Of a stretch of DNA of 64,000 bases, positions 33,941 to 45,925 are shown one piece after another. This DNA comes from Calliopum simillimum. Its lineage: Eukaryota > Arthropoda > Insecta > Diptera > Lauxaniidae. The translations under genes and the position numbers were made by a program. Under the pieces are notes generated by a model. The model was not told the DNA's origin. It saw nothing but the letters and a program-made list of their open reading frames with translations, and searched no databases. Position 1 is the first letter of the stretch; each line of letters starts with the position of its first letter. The DNA lies in the NCBI GenBank assembly GCA_951812925.1, contig OX638372.1, positions 49,813,722 through 49,877,721 of the forward strand, in the 5' to 3' direction.

Positions 33941-34939
33941 TAATTTTATGTCCATTAAACTGGTTATTAACTAGCATTTGCATTGTTTTTACTTAACTTC
34001 CACCTCCATAGGACTACAGACAAATACAGATATAAAGAATTCTTCAGTTGAACTAAACTTACGCCAGCCAAGCCAATTAAGAGACTAAATCAACCTGAAA
34101 CTGTTCTAAATTTTATCAAAGTGAAAATTTTGTTTAAATAATTTCATTAACAAATTTTACTGTTAATTAATTTTAATTGAAGATGTAAAAGATCTCCTCC
34201 AAAGAAATGATGGAGTCGTACACTGTGCATATTAACCAAGTACTTTGAAATCTTGCATTTATAGAAAACTTATGACTAATCGAAGTGATTTATTAATAAA
34301 TGTTCTTTTTTTTCATAAATTTGTTTTTTGCACAAGTCTTTTTTTTTTTTGATTGATTTGTTTATGTAACTTAACACAATATTTTGGACGCATTTTTCAT
34401 TCCTAATGTGCCTAAGCAATACATTCAAATTTTACTAATGAGGCATGCTACCAAATTTAACGCTTAATGATCAACTGCCACAATCCAAAATGTTTGAAAA
34501 TTAATTTTGCATTCTCATTGTACACAGGCGTTTTATTGGAAAATTATAATGAATTAACTCGGCCGCTAGGCGCATTACTCTATTGTTGAAATTGTTGTTA
34601 TTATTATTGCATAGAATATTTTTATACACAGTCTGCACATACATATGTATTTACACTCTACAAAAAAATGTTAACAGATTTTAAATAATCTATAATCTAC
34701 AATGTATATTATAAAACAGTTTTTTGAAAAAATTTACTCGTACAAGTACATATCTGTGACTTTTTGACAAACCAACCAAACTTTAGATAAATACGCTTCT
34801 TTTGATTTAGTTGTCATGTCTCTATGGTTTTTAGTTGCAGAGATAAAATATGTCCCATAATTTACGCAAGATTTGAATTTGCCGCCATTTGTGCGTTAAA
34901 TTATTGCAAACCAAAAAAAGAAAACTATTTAACATCTGT

Positions 34940-35067
34940 CAGTTAAAGGTTAGGTCAAGTTAAGTAAGTGGCTTTAAAGTAATACATCAAAATTGAGTTA
35001 TGTGGATGGTAGTAGTTTAATAATTTTTAGCCTACATCATACTTGAGCGTAAAGCTATTGGATCAAA
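34940..35067. other. Possible remnant of a retrotransposon 3' region
   Basis: AAGGTTAGGTCAAGTTAAGT at 34946-34965 in inverse gives CTAACC-like sequence of the sort I remember from 3' tails of fly non-LTR elements. It lies just beyond the C-terminal relic, on the side where its 3' end should be. This is inference only. Confidence 0.25.
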
Positions 35068-35391
35068 GGTGTCAATGTTTCAAAATCAATGCACAATCAG
35101 CGTAAAATTTTGGGTCATCTACAACAACCAGAATATTTCGATAGTTTTCAAAATTTCTTGGAATTACAACAACCATGAAAAATTGTTTTTGTTATCTTTT
35201 TCTACACAACCAACATGAAACAACAACAACGACTGATGATTCACTACTTCGCATCAACTTCGAATACGATTCGTGTGTATGAAAAGAAAAAACAAAAACA
35301 ATTTTTCATGGGTAATGTTATTTCGAAAAATTTTTAAAAACTGTGAAACATCGTGGTTGTTGTAAGCGAGCTGTTTTTGTACGCTGACACC
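35068..35391. mobile_element. Foldback MITE with GGTGTCA ends, 324 bp
   Basis: GGTGTCA (35068-35074) and TGACACC (35385-35391) bound arms that match in inverse (CAGCGTA, ACAACAACCA, ATTTCGA, CATGAAAAATTGTTTTTGTT). The centre is CAACAACAAC-rich. It directly abuts the C-terminal part of the retrotransposon relic and probably inserted into it. No clear target duplication. Confidence 0.7.
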
Positions 35392-36010
35392 CATGCTTTA
35401 AAAGCCATTGCAAAATCTTTGAGTAGTCTAAGGCCAACCTCAGTAAGATCTTCAAGATTATTTAAAAACATTTGTTCAAGCTTTAACTCTAGATCTGCTA
35501 TACGCCGGACAATGACACAGTAGAAGTTCTCCTCTTTATCGTCATCACAAGAGTGTAATGTAAGGTATTGTCTTCTCTAATAGCTATATTTTACGAGATA
35601 AAGAAAGAAACTAATCAGTTTTGTTTTTACAGAAGTTTGTGCAAACAGTTTTGGTTATTTTCCTAGTATTTAAGTTAGTCCATTTTAAGTTAGCCTCAGA
35701 GTAAAGTGATTTTTGAAATGTAACATAAAAGTGCAGTATAAGAAGTGTATGCGTAACGGTTCGCCTTCGAGAAAGACGACCGCTTTTGACTGTTTATCAG
35801 CAATTGGATTACTTTGTATACCATGATGACCGATTAGCCTGGGGAGCCATGTTTGAGTCATACTGCTGAGGGCTTGAAATAAACTGGAGCAAGGCTTGGT
35901 TTTAATGGACTTGAGAGCAGCTTGACTGTCAAAAATTTATACGACCGACACGAACGCTTGCCATTACATGTTCTGTCGCCATACCTATCGCGTCCAACTC
36001 GTAGCAACAC
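35392..36010 (-). pseudogene. Decayed non-LTR retrotransposon ORF2, RNase H and C-terminal region
   Basis: On the minus strand, ELDAIG (E codon 35998-36000), then after a frame break DSQAALKSIK (D codon 35928-35930), then GHHGIQSNPIAD (ending near 35796) form the ordered E, D, H..N..AD motifs of the retroelement RNase H domain. The E to D spacing of 24 residues fits. The segment between D and the histidine seems about ten residues short. Farther on, CHCPA (35503-35517) and LEDLTEVGLRLL (about 35425-35460) match the cysteine-rich tail found after RNase H in jockey/I/LOA-like elements. At least three frame breaks and a stop show it is dead. The reverse transcriptase part is not visible. Subfamily uncertain. 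Confidence 0.72.
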
Positions 36011-36029
36011 AAGTAGTTAAAGATCGAGA

Positions 36030-36600
36030 TTTTGAACGAAATGTCATGATATTTTTTAAAAATCGCATGATAGTTAATAAGTGTGTGGTGATTAACCCAG
36101 GAATCTCTAGATTCTACAGAGAAAAGCAACACATGTACTTAAAGATATTGCTTAATGAAGCGTGCAGAGTGTAAATAATAAGTAAATTCTTCATTAAAAT
36201 AGCACCAAAAAAATAAATGGGAAAATTTTTTAAAAAATTGCATGCGATTTTGATCGAGATGTCATGATATTTTTTAAAAATCGCATGATAGTAAATACAA
36301 AAAATTATTTTTTTTTTCGTTCTTCTTTATAAACTGGGAAAACATAACTCACACATGGATCTTAATGCTTATTGATAATATATTTATTAACGCAAAGTAA
36401 GTTTTATGTAAATTAACAAAATTCAAATCCTATGGTAGAATTTTTTTAGTTTCGTACTTATAGCAAAATAACGAAAAATCTCTTCATCAATCATGCGATT
36501 TTGCACAAAATATCATATAATTTTTGAAAATTCACATGTCGCTTTTGATTAATCGCATATAATTTTTGAAAAATCGCATGTAATTTTTAAAAGTGATATG
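36030..36600. repeat. Degenerate ATCGCATGAT / TCATGATATTTTTT repeats
   Basis: At 36036-36075 and 36255-36292 the run GAAATGTCATGATATTTTTT or similar is followed by AAAAATCGCATGATAGT. At 36490-36590 AATCATGCGATTTT, ATATAATTTTTGAAAA and AATCGCATGTAATTTTT repeat. They resemble the 33.8 kb minisatellite. No gene. Confidence 0.6.
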
Positions 36601-38911
36601 CTTATTAAGACTGGTTGCTTACGCTTTTAAAATTTATCATTTCTCTTACTAATTCCGTACAAACACATTAAAAACTGGGTTAAATGTGAAAAATTTCAAA
36701 TTCAGGTTACAAGAAATTATCATTTAAATAAAAAATCCTCAAATAAGAAATAAAAAGCAAAAAAAATTTTTCAAGTGTAAGTACAAGCGCTAAATAAAGC
36801 ATACATTTAAAATGTATACGCACTATTTGATGAAATTTAATGGAGAATTTTCAATAAAATGAAATTAGGCGTGAACAAAAGCATTTACATAGCAACACGA
36901 CCATGAGAACACACACAATCATCAACACAAAAACACACACACAGCGACGCACAGCAGTTGGTAGGCGCTATACAGGACAACCCACTGACCGCGTACCTTC
37001 ATTTTATATGTAAATTTAAGAGGCGTGCGAAAGACTTTGCCTTTGTTTATGTTATTGAAATTTGTTGTTATTTTTGCTGTTGTCATTTGACATTTACAAG
37101 AACACACAAACACGCAAAATAATCATCCACACATACAAACATCTAAGTATGTATTTATGTTGAGACAATTTTGTACCTAAATATATGCCAGGTTATTTTT
37201 AAATTTTCATTTCTCGAACGTCAATGTATATGGATGGTGCATAAATTTATGCAATAACTTTTTTTTTTCGCATGCAAAAATCTAAATTTATTTTAACCGC
37301 TCACTCATCAGCTAAACGGCATCAAAACATACAAAGCGCACAGTGGTTAGATTTTGTGGACAAAATATAATTACAGCAATATTCTTAAAAATTTTGAGCA
37401 GCAATAAAAATTTACTTTTGCGTGCTTGTTAAACATTTTTTATAAATTTTTTGGAAACTAAGTTGACCGTAACTCCTGGAGGTAGCAAAGAGTCACCATA
37501 ATCAGACCTTAAAATAAACTTTTTTTAATTTTTTTTTAAGTTAATTCAAACTATAACCTTTAGATAAATGCTCAAAAAAACCATTTTGAAATAAAATCGT
37601 CCACCGCGTCAAAATAAAAACTATAATGATATTTTGGAATATTGAACTCCTTGCTCCAACGACCTTTTCCAGTTCGCAAAGTCATGCTAAACATTTTTGC
37701 CTCGCTTTATAATGACGATGATTACGCTGCACTGTGCTTGCTTTTAAAATTTAACTTTGATTTTTTTTCCCCCATTTTCACCTAACCTTGGCGAGTCATG
37801 AATTGACGTCACTTCGACTTTGATATAGTCTTCCTATTTTGTACACTTTAGTTTTTTCTTCTTTTTTTGTTGCTTCGCTTATTCTATTACTAAAGCACTT
37901 GCTAGCATCGTTCACACCATTTTCTGTAGCACACTTTTAGGCGGCGCTATCCATCTTTCTTTGTTTGCGCGCGTCTGTCTGTTTGTCGCATTTTGTCTAA
38001 CCGTCGCTAATAATTGAGAGCCTTTTTTGCCCATTAGTTGTGATGCTTTGCACATTCCACGCATTCCATGCGATATCAACTTTTCAATATTGACAGCAGC
38101 CATCGGGAAGCTGTAAATTGTCAGCGCTTGACAGCTGAGAATGAAATGTGCGTTTGCATACTATGTGTACATGTCTATGTGTATGTGATGTGCGCTGGTT
38201 GCTCTTGCTAAGGACAAGCTTCACAAGAACAAAAGTCATTTAATTGATTTAATAAAATAAATTGAGAAACATTTTTTTATTTTTTTTATTTTTTCTTTTA
38301 CGCTTTCCTCAAACGCGTGTTGAACGAAGAAGCTGAAGAAAAAATAAAAAAAAGGAAACCTGAACGGCACAAAAGCAAAATGCCTTAAAAATTATTGTAA
38401 ATGAAATGAATTGAAATCGCGCGGCGTTCGCTCCGAAAAGATGAAAGAAAATTCTTTACCATGAATTTTATTGAATGCTGAAATGCTGGAATTATTGCAA
38501 ATGGCATTATAAGAATTTATTTGATGTTTTCATTAATGACGAGGTATTAAGTTTTACATTCATTAAATATTTATTATGTAACAAAAGATGTGAAATTGGG
38601 AGAAAAAAAACGAAAAAAAATTCAAATATTTTACTCCGAATTTCTTGTGATGATTTGTCGACATGAGTAGGCTGTCAATTGTCATCCAATATAATGGTAT
38701 TATTTGACTATGACCAAATTTTTTTGGAAATTTATAGTGGTCATTAAATAATGTGGGCAGATATTTATACCTACTTATGTACATTAGACCGTAAATGAAA
38801 AAAAAAACAATCTACCATATACCATCCAATCCGAAGGATTTCTGCAACGCATCTCGAAAAAAATATTTTTTTTAATTGACTGATTTTAGGTGTAGCCCAT
38901 TAACAAATTTA
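36601..38911. other. Non-coding stretch
   Basis: No gene that I can support. CA-rich sequence at 36905-36950, and somewhat GC-richer DNA at 37660-38180 including a 63-codon frame on the minus strand (37912-38103) discussed among the rejected items. Poly-T/A runs are frequent. Confidence 0.5.
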
Positions 38912-39320
38912 TACCCTACACCCAAGGTATATTCACTTTGTCCTTTCGTTTATAACGCAGAGAAGAAGGCGTGGCTGATATAGAAAAGTATATATATTCT
39001 AAATCAGCGTCGCCTTCTGAGTCGATATAGCCATGTCCATCTGTCTGGCTGGCTGGCTGTGTGTGGAAATAAATTTTTTGGAAAAACTAAGCAAGATAAT
39101 TCAATCAAATTTAGTACAATGCCTCCGTTGTCAAAGTTAGCTCATGGAATTGAAAATGAGCAAAATCGATCAACGAACACGCCTACCGCCCATACAAAAA
39201 CTATGTCCAAAACACAGTTTTAGGTGTATTTTTTGCGACAATGCAACCAAAATATACATAAATACATACTACAAATTGTAGGCACAAGATCTGAAAAACT
39301 GGGCAAATTCGGACAATATA
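38912..39320 (+). mobile_element. TACCCTACAC repeat element, copy D, 3' truncated
   Basis: Begins TACCCTACACCCAAGGTATA and keeps the core CTTTGTCC, CGCAGAGAAGAAGGCGTGGC, TATATATTCTAAATCAGCGTC, GAGTCGATATAGCCATGTCC and CTGTCTGGCTGGCTG. It stops near GGCAAATTCGGACAATATAT without the tandem section or the right end. Confidence 0.78.
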
Positions 39321-40950
39321 TATCAATATTTATGCCTTGAGAAGACCTCTAGTTTTGCTTCTGAAGTAACTAATATCAAGTGTCCCGTTCTAGTACTAAA
39401 CCACAAAATTTTAGTGACTACCACCCTTATGTATCATCCTTATATCAAAAACCTAAAGCTTGCAAGGAAGCATACAATTTTTCTTAAGAAAGTATTTTTT
39501 TGTTATTTTTTGTTAAAGGAAAATTTATACCAAACAACTGCGAAAAGACAGAATAATTTTTTAAAATTATTGGGAAAAATCTTTTACATGGAAGGCCTTG
39601 TCTTTGGTGCTAATTTTTAACTACTATATTTCATAATCAACACCATGAAATGTCGTCTTTTAAGTTATTTACTTATGCATATTGCCAGCAGCAATAACTT
39701 AATTATAGAAAAGTATTTTCAAATTTGCAAATGATTGATTTTTTTTCATCTCTGATTAATAAATAATCCATAGCTTGAAACAATAAATCAATAAATTTAA
39801 TAATGAAGCTTTAAATCATGTGATCGATATTATTAAATCAACGTTATATGTTGTTGGCTATTAAAGCGCAATTTTATTGATCAATGACAGAGATTAAAAA
39901 GTTGTGATGTAAAGCTTTAAATGATTGATTGATCAAGAATAGCAAATATAATTTTTTATAAGCAAATTTCTACAGTGGGGACCATGTGACTTTTACTGCA
40001 AATTATAATAAATGTAAAATTTATATAAATATAAATATATGAAAATGATACTGAAAATAATTTTTATGCATAGCTTCCTTAATTAATAATGAATAAAGGC
40101 TATTTTTACATGGTCTGCATATTGAGTTTCAGCATAACTTTTAGTTAGTACACAAAACACAATGTAATTATATTTCAGTATTTGAAATTTCCTTGGATTC
40201 CTTGAAAACTTTCAGTTGGTTAAAACTTGTAAATTAAATTGCTAAAAATATTTGCGCAGAGTTATTTTTTGTTTTGAACTTTAGTACATCGGTTGTTGGT
40301 ATTTATCTATACGGAGTTGGCAAGAATACTTATATCCTAAAGCTTACTTTAGATGGTAGGTGCTACTCAGATCTTGAAAAATCTTTAATTTCATTTCCAA
40401 AAATGGAATTTACTGTTCAAAATATACAATCCGATGATATTTCAGTAGTTTTGAGGCTTTGATGTATCAATGTTTTTCGATACTTTTGGACTTTTACCGA
40501 TATTTGAGATGTAAGTATTTCGTGACTTTGGGACTTTTACTGATTTCATCGATACATTTGGGCTTCTACTGACATTTTGGATGTTTTTCAAAATTTTTAA
40601 ACTTCTGCCGATATTTTAAATGAAAAAATTTTTATGGAATTATAGAAAATATTTTTAAGAATTTTTAAGTGTGTTACTTAATGACATTTATATATTGAAA
40701 ATTAATTTTTAATTGAACTTTTAGTCATATAATTGCAAAGATCGATTTACATATAAATCTATCAATGCGTTTTCTAACACATAATTATGAACAAATTAAG
40801 GAACGGATTAAAAACACGGCTATAGTGACATATGTTTCGTCTTTCGCCACAAAGACACATCAGACTATTTTTGTTGTAATTATAATTATATTTATTTTAC
40901 TAAATTAATTGTAATTGAAAAATTGCAAGTTGAAAAACTTTTGTGTTTTG
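39321..40950. other. Non-coding stretch with degenerate short repeats
   Basis: No gene recognised. At 40480-40620 the phrase GGACTTTTACCGATATTT recurs four times in degenerate form at spacings of 30-43 bases. The frames at 39414-39620 and 40274-40462 carry no known domain. Confidence 0.5.
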
Positions 40951-40954
40951 GCCT

Positions 40955-41020
40955 GGGCGGTAGTTGAACCAAGGACCTCCCGGTTGGTGGTGTTAAGCTC
41001 TCAGCACACTATTGGGTCAA
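40955..41020 (-). repeat. tRNA-like sequence, probable SINE head 2
   Basis: On the minus strand CCAATAGTGTGCTGAGAGC (40997-41015) stands where an A box would be and GGTTCAACTAC (40960-40970) resembles a B box. The stems do not form a good tRNA. It shares the general plan, though not the exact sequence, of the heads at 10.1 and 63.9 kb. Confidence 0.4.
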
Positions 41021-41411
41021 AATACGTGTAGTCGCCCGTTTTAAAAGGTTTTTTTTTAAATTTTTACAAAAAACTGTAGCCTAAAATGGTAAAAATTAAT
41101 CTACGAAAAGATTTCGAAAAATTTTTTTTTTTATTGACTATAGTTAATGTCAATCACAGTTTTCATAAGATATTTTTTCAAAATCCTATATGTTTTGAAC
41201 AGCTCTACAGATCATAACAAAATTTTTTCAATCCTGTATATAATAAAATAAATTTGCATATTTAGAAATAAACTAATTGTTTATTAACAATTTGATTTCA
41301 ATGATTCGGACGTTTCACATTTTTCCACTCAAAAAAAATTAATTAAAAAACAAAAATTTCAGTAATTTTACGTTTTCATTGAAACATAGGCTTCAATTCA
41401 GTTAAGAACTA

Positions 41412-42714
41412 AAGGGTGTTTTTTTTAGAGGTATAGAACTTCGAATTGAAATAAAACACAAGAAAATCGTTTTAATGTCCATCAATTTGGCTTTATTGGA
41501 AGGATATTTTTATGCCATTAATGTTTAAATATGACTTCGGGCATGTGGCCGCCGCGGCTGGCTCGAATAAAGCCAATTCTACAGGTCCAATTTTCAACCA
41601 CTTTTTCGAGCATATGGAGCCGTATGTCGGCAATAACGCCACGAATGTTGGCTTCCAAGTCCCCTAACGTTTCTGGTTTGTTGGCGTAGACAAGCGACTT
41701 CACATATCCCCAAAGAAAATAATCCAATGGTGTCAAATCACACGATCTTGGTGGCCAATTGACAGGTCCATTGCGCGAAATTATGCGCTCATCGAATGTT
41801 TCCTTCAATGAATCGATTGTGACGTGCGCTGTGTGGCATGTAGCGCCGTCTTGTTGGAACCACAACTCATCCACATTCATGCCATCCAATTCGAGACAAA
41901 ATAGTCGGTTATCATGGCTCTATACCGGTCTCCATTAACGGTAACTGACTCTCCAGCATTATTTCGGAAGAAGTATGGCCCAATGACTCCACCAGTCTAT
42001 AGAGCACACCAAACAGTCAGTTTTTGTGGATGTAATGGCGTCTCAAGGGTCTCATGTGGATTCTCTTCACTCCAAATGCGGCAATTTTGCTTGTTGACGT
42101 AGCCATTCAACCAAAAATGAGCCTCATCACTGAACAAAATTTTGCGATGAAAATCAGCATCGAGATCAATCTCATTTTCGACCCATACACCAAAATCACG
42201 ACGCATTGCATGGTCTCGCGGCTTTAATTCTTGCACAAGCTGGATCTTGTAAGGTCGCAAGCCAAGATCTTTGCGCAAAATCTTCCATAAAGTTGATGGA
42301 CAAAGCTCCAATTGCTGTGTACCGTGGCGAATCGATTCATTCGGGTCCTCTTCAACATTTTGCTCTACAGCGGCAATTGTTTCTTCGGTGCGCACTGTTC
42401 GACGTCTCTGCGGATGCGTATTATCAAATAGAGTAAACGTAGTGCGAAAATGATCCATGGTTAACCGAATTAATTGCTCTGATGGACGATTATGTCGACC
42501 ATAAAATGGACGGAGCTTGCGGTAAACTTCGCGAACTGAACCATTATTTTCGAAATAAATTTGCACGATTTGCAAGCGTTGTTCTTTTGTCAACCTGTTT
42601 ATAATAAAATGGCAAACCAAACTGAACATAAATGACATTAGAGTTGCCAGATTTGACCACAAAATGCCAGTTTTATCTCTATTCGAAAATCAAACCTCTA
42701 AAAAAAACACCCTT
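41412..42714 (-). mobile_element. Mariner-family DNA transposon, rosa (DD41D) type
   Basis: A 1303-bp element with perfect 21-bp inverted ends that start AAGGGTGTTTTTTTT and finish AGAGGT (41412-41432 and 42694-42714), flanked by TA (41410-41411 and 42715-42716). It holds one transposase frame on the minus strand with two breaks. The 41-residue spacing between the last two catalytic acids places it with the rosa group known from Ceratitis rosa and relatives. Intact ends mean it could still be mobilised if a related transposase were present. Confidence 0.93.
41518..42662 (-). pseudogene. rosa-type transposase, one stop and one frameshift
   Basis: The first part (42662 down to 41997) has an N-terminal helix-turn-helix region (about residues 25-140) and the first catalytic residue D179 in FSDEAHF. 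It ends at TAG (41997-41999), a position where the family normally has tryptophan. About 100 bases on, near 41890-41893, a one-base deletion shifts the frame. The second part (from 41889) has D14 in FQQDGATCHT and D56 in LTPLDYFLWG, 41 residues apart, and ends TAA at 41518-41520. The true start is uncertain: Met codons at 42662, 42638 and 42629 are all possible. No active product is expected. Confidence 0.92.
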
Positions 42715-42716
42715 TA

Positions 42717-43740
42717 TATTCATATGATGACTTTTTCACAATTATACAGCTCTGTTGCGAACTATTTGTATATTACTGTGTCGGACGTTTCTCATAGTTT
42801 CTGGCTATGAGAAAATCATATATTTTGTACCCTCTATTTAAAAATGTATACTCCGGTCAGATAAATGGCAACCTTTTGTATGCGTTAACATTATTTGTGA
42901 TGCAACACAGTGGCAGCTACGAATGCTACTGCTGCTACTCAAAGGTTAAACGCAGTCATGCATGTAAGCGGTAATCAAAAATAAACTGGAGAAATTTAAA
43001 GTTCTGTTGTTGTTGCTTTTGTTGTGTTCTACCCTATAGCGTGCGCAGTGCATAAACATGCATGAAAATTGTTTTTGAGATATCATGTCGCACAACAACA
43101 ACAACAGCAACAACAACAACTGCAACTAAAATTTAAACTTTACTGCAGCACAATATGGCAAAATTTACTGTATATGTATGTATGTGTAACCTTAAACATG
43201 TGAAAGGGCAGCAGGCGTAGCACAGACACAATCGAAGCCACTTACAACGTGGTTAACAAAAAAAGGAAAAAAAAACACAAAAAAGTTATACTGAAATGCT
43301 ATTTAACGTTGAATTAAGGACGCGCATTGTATAATGAAGCATTTTGTATAGCGCGCAAACACACAAGCAAACACTGACGCCCCTTTTCAACAAAAGTCAG
43401 TCCATGTAAGTCTTACATCCCCAAAGGACATAGCACACACACACACAGTGGAGTCTTAATGTGCGCCGCCACACTATTGCCACTAACATACCTATCAAAA
43501 ATATTTACTCGGGCAAAGATCTGGTGCACGCCTTAATGGAATATATGGTCATTGTATTATTGGGCAAATTATCGTAGTCGTGTAGTAAGTGATCGGAATA
43601 GACACTGCCTGGGAATGTTTTTTGTATAGCTAGTGGATGAGATTTTAGTTTGCTCAAGTTTAAAGGTAGCAATATTCAAATTTTTCTTATATCCTGGAAC
43701 TAAAGTTAAAGATTTTAAAAATTTTTTTTAGTCACAAAAT
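42717..43740. other. Non-coding stretch with microsatellites
   Basis: No gene recognised. CAACAG low complexity at 43093-43125 and CA runs at 43435-43450. Confidence 0.5.
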
Positions 43741-43779
43741 TTAACTCATTAGTAACCATGTCAGCGCATTTGCTGTTTA

Positions 43780-44035
43780 GGGGTATGACACCGTACACTT
43801 CAAAACATTGAGGTCAAATTATCGTTCCTTACTGTTACCCATGAGTGCATTTTTTTCCATTCAGGGGCATGGCACCGCCCATTAAAAAATATAAAGGTCA
43901 TATTATAGTTTCTTCATATTAACCCTATCTTCATACCAAATTTCATAAAAATCGATGCGGCAGCTTAGCTTTTAGAGCGTATTTTCTATTTAGGGGCGTG
44001 ATACCGCCCACTTTTAAGAAAAGTAACATTTTAAG
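43780..44035. repeat. GGGCGTGG-box tandem repeat, second cluster
   Basis: Units with GGGGTATGACACCG, GGGGCATGGCACCGCCCATT and GGGGCGTGATACCGCCCACTT are separated by AGGTCATATTATAGTTTCTT, CATACCAAATTTCATAAAAA and TCGATGCGGCAGCTTAGCTT. The same order is found at 57290-57790. Both clusters belong to one repeat family of about 125-bp units. Confidence 0.75.
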
Positions 44036-44222
44036 CACTGCTTTTCCTCACAATCTTTCCAACAACAAAAAATAAAGCAAATATATTGTGATTACGGCAT
44101 ATAAACAGGAACTGAAGCGATTTCTTCTGCTTTTTTATATGCATATAAATATCATCTTATTAAGCTTTTCCTACTGGGTCATCAATAGAAGACGACAAAA
44201 ACTGCGAATAATGACGTGAATA

Positions 44223-44800
44223 ATGTTTATATCGTTGTCATTATTGTTGTTGTCGTCGTACACTACGTTATTAGTATTGTTTTTGTATTTGTTGTCATTG
44301 TTGTTGTATTTGCTGTTATTGTTGTTACTACTCACACTAGTGTCTAGTTGTAGTAGCAACACATATATATTTGATGACGGCGCTGACAACGATGACTTCG
44401 ACATGACATGCTACGCTACGGTTTTGGCATGACAGTAGTTTGCTAGACAACATCATTTAGTTGGTTGCTACATATGTATGTGAAATGTATGTGTGTGTGT
44501 GTGTGTTTGTGTGTGTGCATGTGTGTAAATATACGTATACAATAAAAAATTTATAACACACATTACTCTAAGGGGGTGTGGGCTGTTAGACGACGACGAC
44601 ATCGACATTGACGTATGCCGGATGGCTTTTATTAAAAACGAAATGATGTTAAAATTAATGTCAATAGAGTTGAGTTGAAAACAGATTTATTGATGAGTGT
44701 CCAGGGAACACAAAAGATTGGCAACGCTCTAGTGCCAACAACAACAGCAACAACAACAGCAACAACAACAACAACGACATCAGCAGCAGCTCGAGGGGAA
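44223..44800. repeat. Microsatellite-rich stretch
   Basis: GTT/TTG low complexity at 44230-44330, a GT run at 44491-44518 and a CAA/CAG run at about 44736-44790. The open frames here on both strands are runs of Asn, Leu or Val and are not genes. Confidence 0.8.
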
Positions 44801-45925
44801 GAAAGTTTTGTGTAAAATTTGTAAGTAAAAATCACATGCTTGAATAGTGAGAGCTTTATTTGTTGCTGCTGTTGCTGTTGTTGTTTGTTGTTTTTGTCAT
44901 GCTACTGCCATTACAAAATGTTGCTGACACTAACGACACTCAATTAAAAGCCTTGATGCAGTTTTCGATTTGCTTCAATATGATATTTTTTTTTTATTAT
45001 TTCTTTTATGGGATTTTTTCATGTTTAAAGTAAAAGCAAAAAAAAAATCAGTTATAATGAAAAATCTGGGTCAAAAACTATCAAGTGCTGTTAAAGAAGT
45101 CGTCTAAGGATTACATAACTAAAGGTGGCATAATCTTTTAAGCTTTAGTGATAGCTTTTTTTAAACTGGAATATATTTCTTTGAGGAAATAATGTTTTAA
45201 AATACTCAAGAATTAATGAAATTATGTATAGAATAAAAATTTTAAATTGTTTAAAAAAATCATTCTGAATAACAAACATTTTTAAGAATATCTTAGTCCC
45301 GATGTACTTCTGAAGCAACATATTCAAGTCAATTTAACAACCCTATGATTGTATAATCGAAGTATCGAATTGGTTAATGGCTGACAGATATTAATTTGGT
45401 CCATTTTTTGCAACATTTCTCAAGCATTTTCTTTAATTTGAAGAAATTTCATACTCTTTTGACCATTGTTTTCATACAAACTCTTGGTAATTTTTTATAA
45501 AAATTTTTTTGATACTTGTAACATAATATTCGGACATCAATTTTTTTGGGGCGCTGCATTTCAAGAGCTACACATTCAAGTTAAATAAAACTATGTAGCC
45601 CGGCAAACAATATTCTGCCTCTGCCTGAAGGTAGCGCGATGATTTTGATTCCGATGGAGTGCATTTTTTCTGTCTGGACAAAAGTTGGGCAATATAATGC
45701 AACAAGTTTTATAACGAAAGCAACAATGGATGCGGAGATATAGCATTTTTTACACATATGAATGCATGCAACAAGTTTTATAACAATAGCTGCTAGCTGG
45801 TATGAAGATATATTATTTAAAGTTTTATTTGTTTGGGGCACAACAGCCCCTCGTCCAATCTCCTCCATTTTGTGAACTGTCTTTGATTACACATAATACA
45901 ATATACTAACAACCATGTGTCATAT
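44801..45925. other. Non-coding stretch
   Basis: No gene recognised. The 95-residue frame at 45581-45868 has no known domain; a short word group (GCAACAAGTTTTATAAC) occurs twice (near 45698 and 45769). Confidence 0.5.

Noticed and set aside
37912..38103. A 63-codon minus-strand frame (MAAVNIEKLISHG...) in somewhat GC-richer DNA with a fair start context.
   Set aside because: No recognisable domain, no homologue I can name and no splice or polyadenylation context. Worth a conservation check in related flies, but I cannot support it as a gene.
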